A stretch of 64,000 nucleotides of DNA, taken from positions 229,599,882-229,663,881 of the forward strand of contig NC_073746.1 of NCBI RefSeq assembly GCF_029784135.1, given 5' to 3'. Both the position numbers and the translations under genes were made by a program. Within the stretch, counting starts at the first letter, position 1. The number at the start of each line of letters is the position of its first letter. This DNA comes from Toxorhynchites rutilus septentrionalis. Taxonomy: Eukaryota > Arthropoda > Insecta > Diptera > Culicidae. A model generated the notes under the pieces. The model saw only the letters and a list, made by a program, of their open reading frames with translations, had not been told where the DNA came from and made no database searches. Shown in pieces: positions 35,142-45,986 of the stretch.

Positions 35142-35498
35142 GAATCTATGACATAATCACAATGTTGACCTGGGGCTACCGTTGGCTTATCATTTGTTTG
35201 TATCGATTAAATTATTGATTTCATGAAACAACTTTTGATTTCACCTTAGATTAGAACTACGTGTTAGGGAAACATATTCCGATCTGCACAAAGTCAAGCT
35301 AGTACAAAAGTACTCGCAACTTGCCTTTATTTGCAAAACCGATTTCCCCAAGCTCTTTGGTTCTAAAGTGTGTGTTGGGGAAACCGTTAATCGGGCCAAA
35401 CAAAACGTGACAGTTAGGGCGTTTAGATATCTCCTTAAAATTTAACAATTATTCAATTGTTTATTTCACGAAAAATAATATTTTATTCTTTGTGATGG
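35142..35498. other. Non-coding
   Basis: GTGTTAGGGAAAC (35260) and GTGTTGGGGAAAC (35372) form a degenerate direct repeat. No gene. Confidence 0.3.
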
Positions 35499-35660
35499 AT
35501 GCGTACAAATATTTCTAATCAATTGATGCGAACATCTTTCGATCTACTAAGAAATGTTCGAGTTATAAGCATCCAAAATCTTTCATTTTTCTTGTATGTT
35601 CTGTGTTTATGTTTTGTTTTTACTTCCCATATATCCCGGTTAGACGTAGTCTTACGTCAA
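35499..35660 (+). repeat. Dispersed repeat, copy 1
   Basis: Shares GCGAACAT, AAGAAAT.GTCGAGTTAT and AAATCTTTCATT with the copy at 40505-40640. It ends in the palindrome GACGTAGTCTTACGTC (35643-35658), found in variant form elsewhere in the window. Confidence 0.6.
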
Positions 35661-36050
35661 AATATATTTCGCTTATACCACATGAGAAAGCAGAGTGTCA
35701 AATAAGTTCCAGGACATAAATGATATCTATTATCTAGAAGGTGGTTGTTCCACTGGGTTCAGCGCTTACTGGCGAATATTATCTCAGAGTTTCGAAGAAT
35801 TTGATGGCCAGAATGACCAGTTACTCATCATGCGTAAACTTTTTACTTGAAATCGCATCTATGGCTCAAATCATCCGTCCTGTTCATCTGATTTGGTACC
35901 ATGTGACTGTTCTCTTATTAGTCCAGAAACATAATAGACACACTGCGTATATTTAAAAGCGAATCAAAATTTGAGTTGCTAGCCGAATATTCGAATGGCT
36001 CCAAAAGCGCGCGCATACTTCCTGCAATCGATGAATAGTGCCCTCCCTAC
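35661..36050. other. Non-coding, nothing recognised
   Basis: No gene or repeat supported. Confidence 0.35.
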
Positions 36051-37222
36051 TGTGGGAACGACTCAACTATAACCGGGAGAGAGTGAGTGAGTTGATCGAG
36101 CGCGCCTTTTGTTCACTGTTACAATTTGATGGAGAACACTTTGAGTGAGAGAGCGAGATCTCACATTTAATCTGCGCCAAAGCGCGCTCCAAGAGAGTCG
36201 AAGCATCTCAAGAAGGCTCCACCAGCGTATACGACGTCTAGCTGAAGCTGAACCGATCGGTGCAGCACTTGTTGGTATTAAACATTTTCGAAACATTAGC
36301 ATTCCCTTTAGTTTTCAACGAGTTTCTATATCGATCGCTAGGTTTTGTGCGCGTGTCTTATGTCCCAAGCGCGTTTTCCTGCCCGATTGCTTTTGTTTGA
36401 TTATTCCGGTTGCTTAGAAATTCTATGGTCTGCTCGTTGGAAAACTCGTGAATTGTTGGAGTGAGGGTTCAACTGATCTTAGTGGGCTTGGCACCACAAA
36501 GTGCGTGCGTGTGTGCGAGAGAGTGTTTTTGTTTAATTTTATTCGAATAGTCTGCTCGTGATTTGAGCGATCAAGTGCGCGAGTTGTTTCCGAATTGCAC
36601 AAAGTAAGAAAGAAAAGTGAAACTCAGGTGCCTTGAGTGCCATAAATGGCGAAAGTAACACTTGCGACCTTGTGGACCTGTATTGATTGAGATTAACTAA
36701 GCCTCGTGTGAAGCGCATCTTTTTTCTCATGTGCAAGTTTTCTTCGCTACATATCTACCCACAGAAAAGCAATGTGACTGTCAAAAGAAAGTGCGCTTTT
36801 ATATTTTGTGAATAGAGAGAAATAACCCTTCCTCCGCATATGAGTTGGTGGTTTCCGAGCGCATGTGAAACAAGGGAAAAGTGCAATTGAAACTAGTTTT
36901 AGCTACAAGTGCTGTGCAGTGCTTTATTTTCCTCTATTAGCGTCCTAGACGCCATCGCACTTCGATAGGCTATTGGAAGTCCGAGCTTCGTTGTGTGCCA
37001 TATATGTGGAAGCAACGACAAAAAAGATAAATCTTCATCGAACAAAAGCGCTCAACAGAGCAAACGAGTTGAGACAAAGCAGTATTAGAAGCTTCTTGTT
37101 GCGAAAGTGAAAGATCTAAAACAACGTGATCGACGCCAGAAGGGACACGAGTTCCCCAAGTTTGGGGTTGGATTTAGGATTTTATTGAAGCGTCAAGCTG
37201 GCAGCGATTCAGGAATACACAA
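36051..37222 (+). other. Candidate host 5' untranslated first exon
   Basis: A 1.2-kb block is markedly richer in GC and CpG than its surroundings, lacks long A/T runs and TE motifs, and has GAGA-type repeats near its start (GAGAGAGTGAGTGAG, GAGTGAGAGAGCGAGA). Phrases such as AGTGCTGTGCAGTGC and AAAGTGAAAGATC are typical of insect 5' leaders. It ends at ATACACAA|GTAAGC, a good splice donor after 37222. No long frame is open, which fits a leader rather than coding sequence. The start coordinate is approximate. The gene it would belong to lies beyond or far downstream and is unknown. Confidence 0.4.
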
Positions 37223-38267
37223 GTAAGCACATTATGACTTTCAATCGAATATGCTGGAGCTTGTTTCGCCGACAACGACCATTAGTGCAACAACAATTAC
37301 ACAAATTTATAGGTTAAGTTAGATTGCGAGTTTCACTGAAACATCAGAGGTCTATATTCTTTGACTTCTTTTATTACAATAACGGAAAATGGTCCAGAAA
37401 TTCTACTTCCGGAATTTTCTATCAAGGCAGGTTCAAAACATTTTTTCCATTCTCACTCATGCCGTAAATGAATCTAACGGTCTTCTAAGTATAATTTTCC
37501 GTGCAAATTAAAACTTACTTCGCCACGGGGCTCATTGGAGTCAATCAGCGCATGACGAGCAAATACCGGCTGTTATTTAGCGTTTTTTCACCTCCACCTC
37601 TTCTGTGGTGTTGCCTTGTGAAATGTTTGTGCGTATCGTTATCTGTAGCGCGCATTTTTGCAAAACAAACAAATGGGGTTAAACATTCCTCAACGCGGAT
37701 GGAGTGGATGCCATGTTCGGCTTTTTACGGCCATTCTGCACGCACATGTTCTTGTTCTGGGTCTGCGTATCGAACAGAATCCCACACGTGAAAAAAGATT
37801 GTAAGAAAAACCTAAACTATTTAGAATAACATTTATAACGTATGGGCCTTGTTTACAAAAAAAAACAGAAGATTTTATCATTCAATTTAATTGGAGGGCT
37901 ATGGGATGATGTATGATTTCTAAATTTAATATCAGAAATCAATTAGTGAAGAAGCAATACCAAATCCTCTAAAGGACGGGAATGAAACATGATATTTGAT
38001 AGTAAACGAAATATTTCTGGTTTGCAATTATCCTGCAGGACTCGTATTTTTTTACATTTGTTCTTTTGTTCAACCAGAAACAATTAATTACATTATCACC
38101 ATGGTTTTCATTTGAAAATAATGTCTAAAATGCGTCGTTTTGACATGGAAAGTTCTCAGTTACATCCCGTTGAAAAAAAATATAGGGGGTGGTCCAGAAC
38201 TAGGCCACATAGTTGACGTAAGACTACGGAATTATTTCTTCCAGTTCGCTTTGTATTACTTCATTTC
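37223..38267. other. Non-coding, possible intron
   Basis: No coding similarity. GACGTAAGACTACG at 38215-38228 is a copy of the dispersed motif. Confidence 0.35.
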
Positions 38268-38588
38268 TTAACACATTAAGGACCGCTCACGGGTTATCTC
38301 GTGTTTGGCGTCTCATCTTTTGCGGACCGCTCACGAGTTTTCTCGTGTTTCGCGTTCCGTCTGTTAGGGATGGATCACGAAATAACCCGTGTTTTCTACA
38401 CTTGATGGCTAAGTCGTTGGTTTGCAATAATCCAACAAGGCCTTCCGATCGCTCGTCTTCGTCTCATCCACACCAAAAGAATCGATCTCATTCGTGGATT
38501 CCGAACAAATGAAGCGTACAAGTTTGCCCCAAAACGTGCTGTCCCAGGCGTAGTCTTACAGATTTCTTTCCGGTCCTTAATGTGTTAA
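38268..38588. mobile_element. 321-bp TTAA-flanked MITE
   Basis: TTAACACATTAAGGACCG (38268-38285) is perfectly inverted at 38571-38588. Inside the left half is a 30-bp direct duplication beginning GGACCGCTCACG (38281 and 38324). No ORF. The TTAA ends suggest piggyBac-type mobilisation. Confidence 0.8.
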
Positions 38589-38810
38589 TTCATCGAAAGC
38601 ATCGAAAGCATAATTGATGATGCACGATTGTTTTCGCAATGATATAAATACATTCTGTCAAGTCTGTCTAAATTTAAATTATCACTTTTAAAATTGGCCC
38701 CTCTGAAGCAATACTCTTTTTCCAACGAACAATCCAGGCATAGAACAATTTTTTATAGCTGTATTCAGAAACTGCCATTAGCTAACGCAACGAATTCGTT
38801 TTAATGTTTT
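38589..38810. other. Non-coding spacer
   Basis: Nothing recognised. Confidence 0.35.
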
Positions 38811-39027
38811 TAACACTCCTATACTCGCGCATTGGTCTGTCAGACCGAGAAATCAATAATTCGTTAATTTCTCAGAAAATATCAACACTACGACTTTGCG
38901 ATTCTCTCTAGCTTCGTTATTCGTCGTTCGTCATCGTTTAGCGTATCGCATGTGTTGGTACAAAGGGGACGTGTGCCACTTCTTTAACACTTTCGGTCTG
39001 ACACACCGACGCGAGTATAGGAGTAAA
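38811..39027. mobile_element. ~217-bp MITE, CTCCTATACTCGCG ends
   Basis: ACTCCTATACTCGCG plus GGTCTGTCAGACCGA on the left are inverted on the right (TCGGTCTGACAC...CGCGAGTATAGGAGT). A broken third end of the same family lies at 40024-40090. Confidence 0.75.
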
Positions 39028-39701
39028 TTTTTTTGGACAAGTGCCTTTTTTCATATACTAGAATTATGTTGAATGAAATGAATAGAATAATGTTAGTAGC
39101 GTGGAATATTTGTTGAATATAATGCATAAGATCATTACAGGACTATTCTTATTTGATTTCAGTCCCTTATGTAACTGGATTGAATGGATTCATATATTAA
39201 CTATTCGTCGATATATTCGTCGTTAGATTCATACGTTCAAAAGCAAAATATATGTTTGACTTTCGTATAGTTATTCGCTAAACATAATGGTCATACATAT
39301 ACACACTTGTGGAAGAATTGTAAACAGTAAACGATAAACTGATCGGTAGCTTATGGTAATTTTTAACAATTACAGTTTCGGGGATATTTTTTTAATAATG
39401 GATCGACAAGAAAACGAGAAAAAAAGGAGCAAGTTCCTAGAAATCCTTTTATATCATCTTTTTATGCCTCATCTAAAAAAAGGCATTAATTCTTAGTTTA
39501 CCAAGAAAACAGAGACAAAGAATATTAGAAATATGCAAACTTTATATTCCAGATCCTTTATCATCTGGTAATTATCTAGGAGGTGGTTATGCATTCTGCT
39601 CTCGATTAAAGACCTGATAAACACGCAACAACTGCAAGAAATTTAAAAAATATGTTAGTTTCGAGCATGCAGTTATGCTATGTTCTGATTCTTATTCCAA
39701 T
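39028..39701. other. AT-rich non-coding
   Basis: Nothing recognised. Confidence 0.4.
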
Positions 39702-39755
39702 ACATAAAAACGTATTAATCGATTGTGGTTTCAATCGATTAATACGTTTTTATGT
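39702..39755. repeat. Perfect 24-bp hairpin, 6-nt loop
   Basis: Arms 39702-39725 and 39732-39755 are exact reverse complements, starting ACATAAAAACGTATTAATCG. Confidence 0.9.
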
Positions 39756-40504
39756 TATTTTATAGCGATTTATACTTCAATGAATTATATTCAGTTGCTT
39801 ACTTTTAATTAATAACAGTGAAAAATTCGAATTTCGTTATTTGTGTTGGAGTATCAAAAATTACTCTGTTTTGAGGAGGCTGAATTAGATGACTATTAAA
39901 ACATAATAAAGACGAAGAAAACATATTTTTGGAGTTTTTTCATAAAAATAATACCCTCTTCTTGAAATAAATGCGAATGAAGTCTGAAAAATATACAATG
40001 GCAATATTACAGAGAAGTTTAATTTTCGGTCTGTGACACCGTGCGCGAGTATACGTGTTATGATTTTTCACGCGAGTACAGGAGGGTTAATGCTATCAAA
40101 ACAACTCCTACGAAGCGGTAATTTGAGTTTCGTGTGTTCGACATAATTGAATCACCAAGTTTCGGCACAAGAAAATTTTGTTTGCAACATAAAATTTCTC
40201 ACAATATCGTTGATCAATAGAATTATTCAAATAAAAAAAACGTTGAGCAAAAAATAGTTCACTTATTCTTTATGACGCTGTAAACAAACTAATTGACAAC
40301 TCGCGCTCAAAATTGACATGCAAATCACTGATAGAAGTACCAGCTTAAAAATTGAAAATATTCAGTGTATATTTGACAGAATGTATTTTCAAACAGTGCT
40401 TCTCCTTCTTCGCGGAAAAGTTCAATCGCGATAAGTCAAAATTGTACTCTGCAGCTACTTTAGTTGCTCCTGTTGGTCGGAACAGAAATTAAACAAACAA
40501 TAGA
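39756..40504. other. Non-coding with MITE fragment at 40024-40090
   Basis: TTCGGTCTGTGACACC...GCGCGAGTATA matches one end of the MITE at 38811. The rest shows nothing. Confidence 0.45.
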
Positions 40505-40640
40505 TTAATGCAAACATGTTTGCGCTCGTCAAGAAATAGTCGAGTTATGAGCGTTCGAAATCTTTCATTCTATTTTACATGTTCATCATATCCTGTTGAA
40601 AGTAGTCCGTAGTCCGTTGAAATTCCCTTCTTGTAAGATT
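40505..40640 (+). repeat. Dispersed repeat, copy 2
   Basis: Aligns with 35499-35640 (AAGAAATAGTCGAGTTATGAGC, AAATCTTTCATT). The terminal palindrome is degraded to GTAGTCCGTAGTCCG. Confidence 0.55.
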
Positions 40641-41787
40641 ATTTCAAAATAAAAAAAGAAAAATTGTAATGACGAATTTAGAAATTCATGGGAACGGGAA
40701 TTTATAGAATTTATAGGAATTAGTGTAGACAAAAAAAGGATTGTGCCTCATTTTCTTTCCGTACTACTCTTTAAGATCAAGAAGTCATTTATACATTACC
40801 ATGGGCGTTGTAACATTCCGTCGATAATATAGCAGGGGATTCAAACCCACGTCAATAATATTTGGATTCCCTTACTAATCTGATTTTTGTTTGTTTTTAC
40901 CATGAAGTTTCAACTGCAGAAATTTAAGTAATTACAAAATTGAAAACGAGATTGCTTTTTTACGTTTATCGCGGTGCAGTGAACAGGGAATAGTTATTGT
41001 ATGAACAACGTTTCATCGATTTCTTATATTCATCTAGTAGAAATAAGTAAATGGACACCATCATGAAAGACATGTTTGGACTACACAACGAATTTTATTC
41101 AAATGTAGAAGTAGCTTATGGCACAAAATATTGATAATTGTTGATTTTCGATCGATGTTTGAAAGCTGTGTGAAATCAGTTATGCGTTCAAACTGTGATT
41201 ATTCGAAAACGTTTTTTCAAAACTGCTCAAATATTTTCAAACCAAAAATATTTGTTTGCATGTTTGGACATACGTATTACATTGCGTAGCAACGAAAAAG
41301 TCGATTTTGATCATTTTGTCGCTTATGTCACCTATACAAACATGGGCAGTATATATTTCTTAGACAAAAAAATATTTCCTATTGGGCTTTGGATATTTCT
41401 TGTTAATTTGTGTATTTGGAATCAAAATACATCCATTAATTGACGAAAACATTAAAATGGGCCCCTATATTGTAAGGTAAGACGTAGTCCTACGTCAATA
41501 TTACATATTAAAAACTCAAAAATCAAAAACTATATACCTTATATTATATCAAATCAGTTTATATTATGTTATAGTATATTATATCTGTTTTGAAATATAT
41601 TTTCTTCTCATTTTTATGTCGAATTTGACTCTTCTCATTTTCTCATTTTCTCATTTTTTTTTGAATTTTGTAACAGAATTGTAGCAATATCGGATAAATC
41701 TGATTTTGCAGATTACTCTTATTCAAGCATGTACATCCAAACCAAATAGAAAATATGGGTGTGATTTTTTTCAATAATGGCTAAATA
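40641..41787. other. AT-rich non-coding
   Basis: Contains GACGTAGTCCTACGTC at 41481-41496 and a triple TCTCATTT simple repeat (about 41630-41655). A box B-like phrase, GGTTTGAATCCCC, lies on the minus strand near 40838 without a box A. No gene. Confidence 0.4.
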
Positions 41788-42420
41788 TTAGGTTGGGGAA
41801 AAGGTTATTAATTATTTCCTCAGTAGCTGGACTAAGTAATCAATATCTCGCGTAATATCGATAATTGAATTTCAAGTTTAGGCTCATTGTAAAGATGACA
41901 TTTCACACTAGACAAAAATCTATTGTTATTTTTTGTTTGTTCCATTCAATTGTGAGTTACGGGGTGTTAACAATGGAGGTCAACAAAGAGGAAATTCGTT
42001 ACATTTTACACTTTTTTCTTTTATAAATGCGAACATGCGAGCCAGGCCGCTGAAACTGTGAATGGTATTGATGGTGCCGATACGCAACAGTAAAATACGT
42101 GCAATTTAATTTATGTTTTGATTTTTTTTTTCATAATTTTTTTCAAATTTTTTTTAGTGTAATACTTGATTGAGATCTTTCAATGCATTCACCATACAGT
42201 CCGGACCTGACACCAAGCGATTACCACCTTTTTCTTGCATTGCAAAATTTCCAGAGGGATAATAAATTGGGATCAAGAGAAGATTGGTAAAATCTACTGC
42301 TAGAGTTTTTCGCTAATAAGGACCAAGACCTCTATGATGGAGATATTATGAAGCTACCTTAATAAATTTTATAACAAAAAGGGTGCATATTTGACCCAAA
42401 TAGGTAGTAGCGAACTTTTT
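41788..42420 (+). pseudogene. Internally deleted mariner
   Basis: The 5' terminus TTAGGTTGGGGAAAAGG is at 41790. An ATG at 41972 opens MEVNKEEIRYILHFFFYKCE..ASQAAE, the mariner N-terminus. The frame breaks after ADTQQ. From about 42190 the C-terminal region resumes (SPDLTPSDYHLFLALQNF...DLYDGDIMKLP...KGAYLTQ) with stops. The middle, including the first two catalytic aspartates, is absent, as is the 3' terminus. It shares its 5' end with 440-663. Confidence 0.85.
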
Positions 42421-43484
42421 GAATTAGAGCTAGTTTAAGGTAAAAAGAGCCCACAACGAGGAAACATCATTTACTCTGTCATAGTTGAGATTTGACCATA
42501 TCCGTAGAAGCTTTTTAAAAAATATGATCCTCCATCACCGCTTGTAAAAATGTGGGTCAGCTACCTAACACCAGCGTTGTAGGTGAATATTTTATGTCGC
42601 TCATTGGGACTGAACAATCTCCCCCAAATGTACTTATATTTGTCACTAAAATTTTCTCACTCTTTGGACTTTTTAGTATGACTTCCTGGGACCACTTTTT
42701 CGGTAGGAATTGCATAAGTCTTGCACAAAATCAGAATAGGGTACCCTTTAACTTCTCAAAAAATCATATCCAAACTCACTCTCAAAACCCACTGTTGTTC
42801 TAAAAAAAACATTTAAATGTATCGTCAACATCTGGTTACTTCCACGTTGTGGATTGTCAATGTTACAATGTCATTTCTATGTTCTGCTGACCATCAACCC
42901 ACCTACAGAATGTCAATAATGCTGGTCGACTTTCGCAACAGCTGTTGCTCACCGAGAAGTGCCTTCCAACCCTTTTGTGATAGTACTTATGATGGAAAAA
43001 TATTATATAACCGACACACACAACCATTAGCAAGAACCAGCGAGGCGCGTTCGTAACACGATTCAAATGCAACAACATTTCTCTATCCAATCCTTCCGGC
43101 AACATTACCGTGGCCACATACATTTCTCGCCGTTTCAGCAGCAGCCTTTCACGTATGGCTATTAAAAGTGATTTAGCAATCATTTTATCATTTTCCTCAG
43201 CCGGATGAGAAAAAGTCTGAATCCAAAAATTATAATTTCAAATAGATATCCGGTTGCTCTTTAATCAATCCAAATATTTCGTCTGTGCGCTTTCAATGTT
43301 TTTATTTTTCGAAATTCTATTGCGACCAGAAAACTCCCTAAAACCCGATAGGTGATCTATCGGTCTTAATTCTTCACACCAGAGACCAACTGATTGTGAG
43401 TGTGTAAATAAAACGCAGATCGTGCAGAACTGCATTTCGAAGCCTATCCGTATGTATGTGTATTTACTGGCTAGATGAACATAC
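42421..43484. other. Non-coding, one unexplained frame
   Basis: A 106-residue open frame (42863-43183, minus) has a hydrophobic stretch, WFLLMVVCVGYIIFF, but no known domain. I could not decide whether it is real. No TE signature. Confidence 0.3.
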
Positions 43485-43875
43485 CTTTCTCTTTGATGCT
43501 TCTAATAGTGCTAGCGTTCTCCAAAAGCTTTAAACAGCGCAGTGGTGTGTGGTGGTGATACCAACCGTTTCTTGTCGAGTTCATATGTTACTCAAACACG
43601 TGCTCGCGCGATGCTTGTTTGCATTTTCGTATGCGAGACGTATCAACAGACTCTTGCGCCAGCACCTCTGGAGAGTTGATCTCAGTGGATCACCGTGTTG
43701 AAGGCGCGCCTCTATGCACAGTGCATAGAGTTCGGCACACAACGAGTAGTGGTATGTGTTCTCGTTGGTTTATCTGGTACCCGCGGATAGGCTGATGTTT
43801 ACGCTTGATTGGGTTTTGGATATTATCCGATGGTATGTTTTGGTGGTGATCGAATTGAACGATCGCGTACTGCAA
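43485..43875 (-). other. Candidate minus-strand first exon
   Basis: A GC-richer block without TE motifs ends on the minus strand at AAAGAGAAAG|GTATGT, a good splice donor (exon end 43485). It includes a perfect palindrome, CTCTATGCACAGTGCATAGAG, at 43710-43730. No coding frame and no clear TATA box were found. Tentative. Confidence 0.22.
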
Positions 43876-44650
43876 GTGACCATTGCTTTTACTTTCTACA
43901 CTAGGGTCGATGGTGTTTTGAGATGATTAACAGAGTTTGAGATGCTGTGTTGAGGTGTGTCCCTATTATGTATGCTATAGTCATTCTGTTTGTTTGCAGT
44001 AATCGTTTTCTATTTATTGCTTTTGCAGAAGAGAATATTGAACTATCCTCCAACACATCAAGGATCATCCACATTCCGTATTTTACTTCTGTAACAGTCT
44101 TTTTCCCGCCATCGAATAACTTATTGAATGCAATATTCAAGATGATTTTAGCTGCTTCATTGGTTGTTCTCAACTCCGAAAATGAGGAAATATACTAAGA
44201 CATTCTAAAATTCTTATTTTGGAAGCGAAAATGACACCACAGCGTTAACTATACAATACAAAATCAAGAATTCTCTGAGTAAACCTCGATATTCTCCAAT
44301 GTTAATGAAATTTTTAACATGCCTTCGGTGCAAAAAGTAGTGTTTTGGAAAAAAAAAATATATGTACAAGATGCACGGGATACATAGGGATACGTATAGT
44401 GCGGAAATGTTATTTCGAGGAACCATGCAAATAAGCGTGCTGTTCTGTTGTATGTATGTGTACTTCTGCATAACTTTGGAACGCCTGAACCGAATTTGAT
44501 CAAATTGTTACGTATTCGCGTGGTCTAAGGAAGTTGTCGTTGGGTTTTTGGAAAAGGGAGATGGAAAAAGTTATCGCCAATATGCATAAAAGACTTTATG
44601 TTGAAAAATTAGAAAATCGAAATCATTAGAAAACCGAAAATAATGGGTTT
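43876..44650. other. Non-coding, nothing recognised
   Basis: Several open frames of 80-90 residues without motifs. Confidence 0.35.
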
Positions 44651-45390
44651 GAGCAGGGCTCTGCATAGTCATAGTCAACTGAGGATAGTCAGCTGACTAT
44701 CTGACTGACTATATCCGTATTCAGTTAGTAATGACTTTTGGCTTCTTCACACAGTTTCTCCACCAAAACGGCTAAACAGTCAGTCGGCGTTTAGTCACTA
44801 TCTCCCTCTACCGACTCGACTATATCATTTCATTCTTCCCAGTCAAATTGTCCTCATTGCATTTTGAAGTGACTTCCCCCAAAAAAAGTTCGCTCCTCTC
44901 TTTCTCTCTCCTATGTAGGTGTGCATGAATCGATGTTTGAGTTCAACGTGGTTTGACATATGCTACAGGTGAGCTAGATTCTTTTGTATCGTACACGAAA
45001 ATTACTCACACGTATAAAATAGCGTGCAGTGTGTGTGCGCTATTTTGCACGCTATTTACTAATACTAACGCGAGGACCTTTTTTAGCATACTTTATAAAT
45101 GTCAAAGTTCGTTAGTTTGAGTTCACGAAGGGTAGACAATAAACCGTCCATTGATGGTGTAACTTTTTTTTTGCATCAGAAATCATGTTTTCGTTCCTCT
45201 TTATATGGACGTAAAAATAAGATTGCGTACGCGGGTATAAATTTCGTTCCTAGGGAAGTAGAAATGTGGATTGAAGTCAGTTGAATGAAGAGTCGTCGTC
45301 GAGTCAGTTAGAATAACCACTGACTGGACTAGTTCACCAGTCATCCTCGCTAGTCAACGGTAGTCAATTCATTTTCTAGTCAAGTACTTT
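44651..45390. repeat. AGTCA-rich clusters flanking ~500 bp
   Basis: Dense TAGTCA/AGTCAG/TGACT motifs occur at 44668-44720 (including ATAGTCAGCTGACTAT) and again at 45290-45375. This resembles simple-motif foldback ends. The two clusters do not align cleanly. Confidence 0.35.
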
Positions 45391-45578
45391 TTATTGTGGG
45401 CGACTGCCGAAGCAGTTCTAGTAGAAGCGAAGCTACTGAGAGTAGAATCGGTCTTCATTTTTCACCTTCGAAGATTTCGGGCCCTGGTTGTGAGTAATAA
45501 AAGAACCTGGATGACGTTAGGAAATCGGAATCCAAGATGGCGACATACAAAAGAAACACAAATTTTTGCAAAACAGGA

Positions 45579-45986
45579 GAACTAATCAAGCAAATGGAAT
45601 CAAATTTGGCATGTGTATATTCCAGAGAGCAAGAAATGTTTCTATGGTGGTTCGACATTCCTCCCCCTCTCAAATGAAACGCAACTTTCTGCATAACTCA
45701 AGAACTAATCAAGCAAATAGAACCAAATGTGGCATTTGGACAATAATCAATTTGGACAATAATGGAGCCAAACTTGGCATGTGAGGGTTTTTTGGGTACG
45801 AGAAACGTTTGTTTAATGATTTGACATACCTTCCACCTCTTGAAGGTCGGGGAGGGGGTGGGGATTTTTGGAACTAATCAACCAAATGGAGCCAAACTTG
45901 GCATGTGAGTGTTTTTAGGTATGAGAAACGTTTCTTTGATGGTTTGACATACCTTCCTCCTCTTTAAGGTTTGGGAGGGGGTTTCG
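45579..45986 (+). repeat. Minisatellite-like direct repeats (~120 bp units)
   Basis: Units starting at 45579, 45702, about 45760 (partial) and 45871 share GAACTAATCAA(G/C)CAAATGGA, CCAAACTTGGCATGTGAG, GAGAAACGTTTCT and TTGACATACCTTCC. Length and order are conserved; identity is moderate. Confidence 0.75.

Noticed and set aside
40830..40860. Box B-like GGTTTGAATCCCC as a third SINE
   Set aside because: No box A at proper spacing and no SINE body or tail seen.
42863..43183. 106-residue frame with a hydrophobic stretch, minus strand
   Set aside because: One possible membrane segment is not enough evidence; no family recognised.
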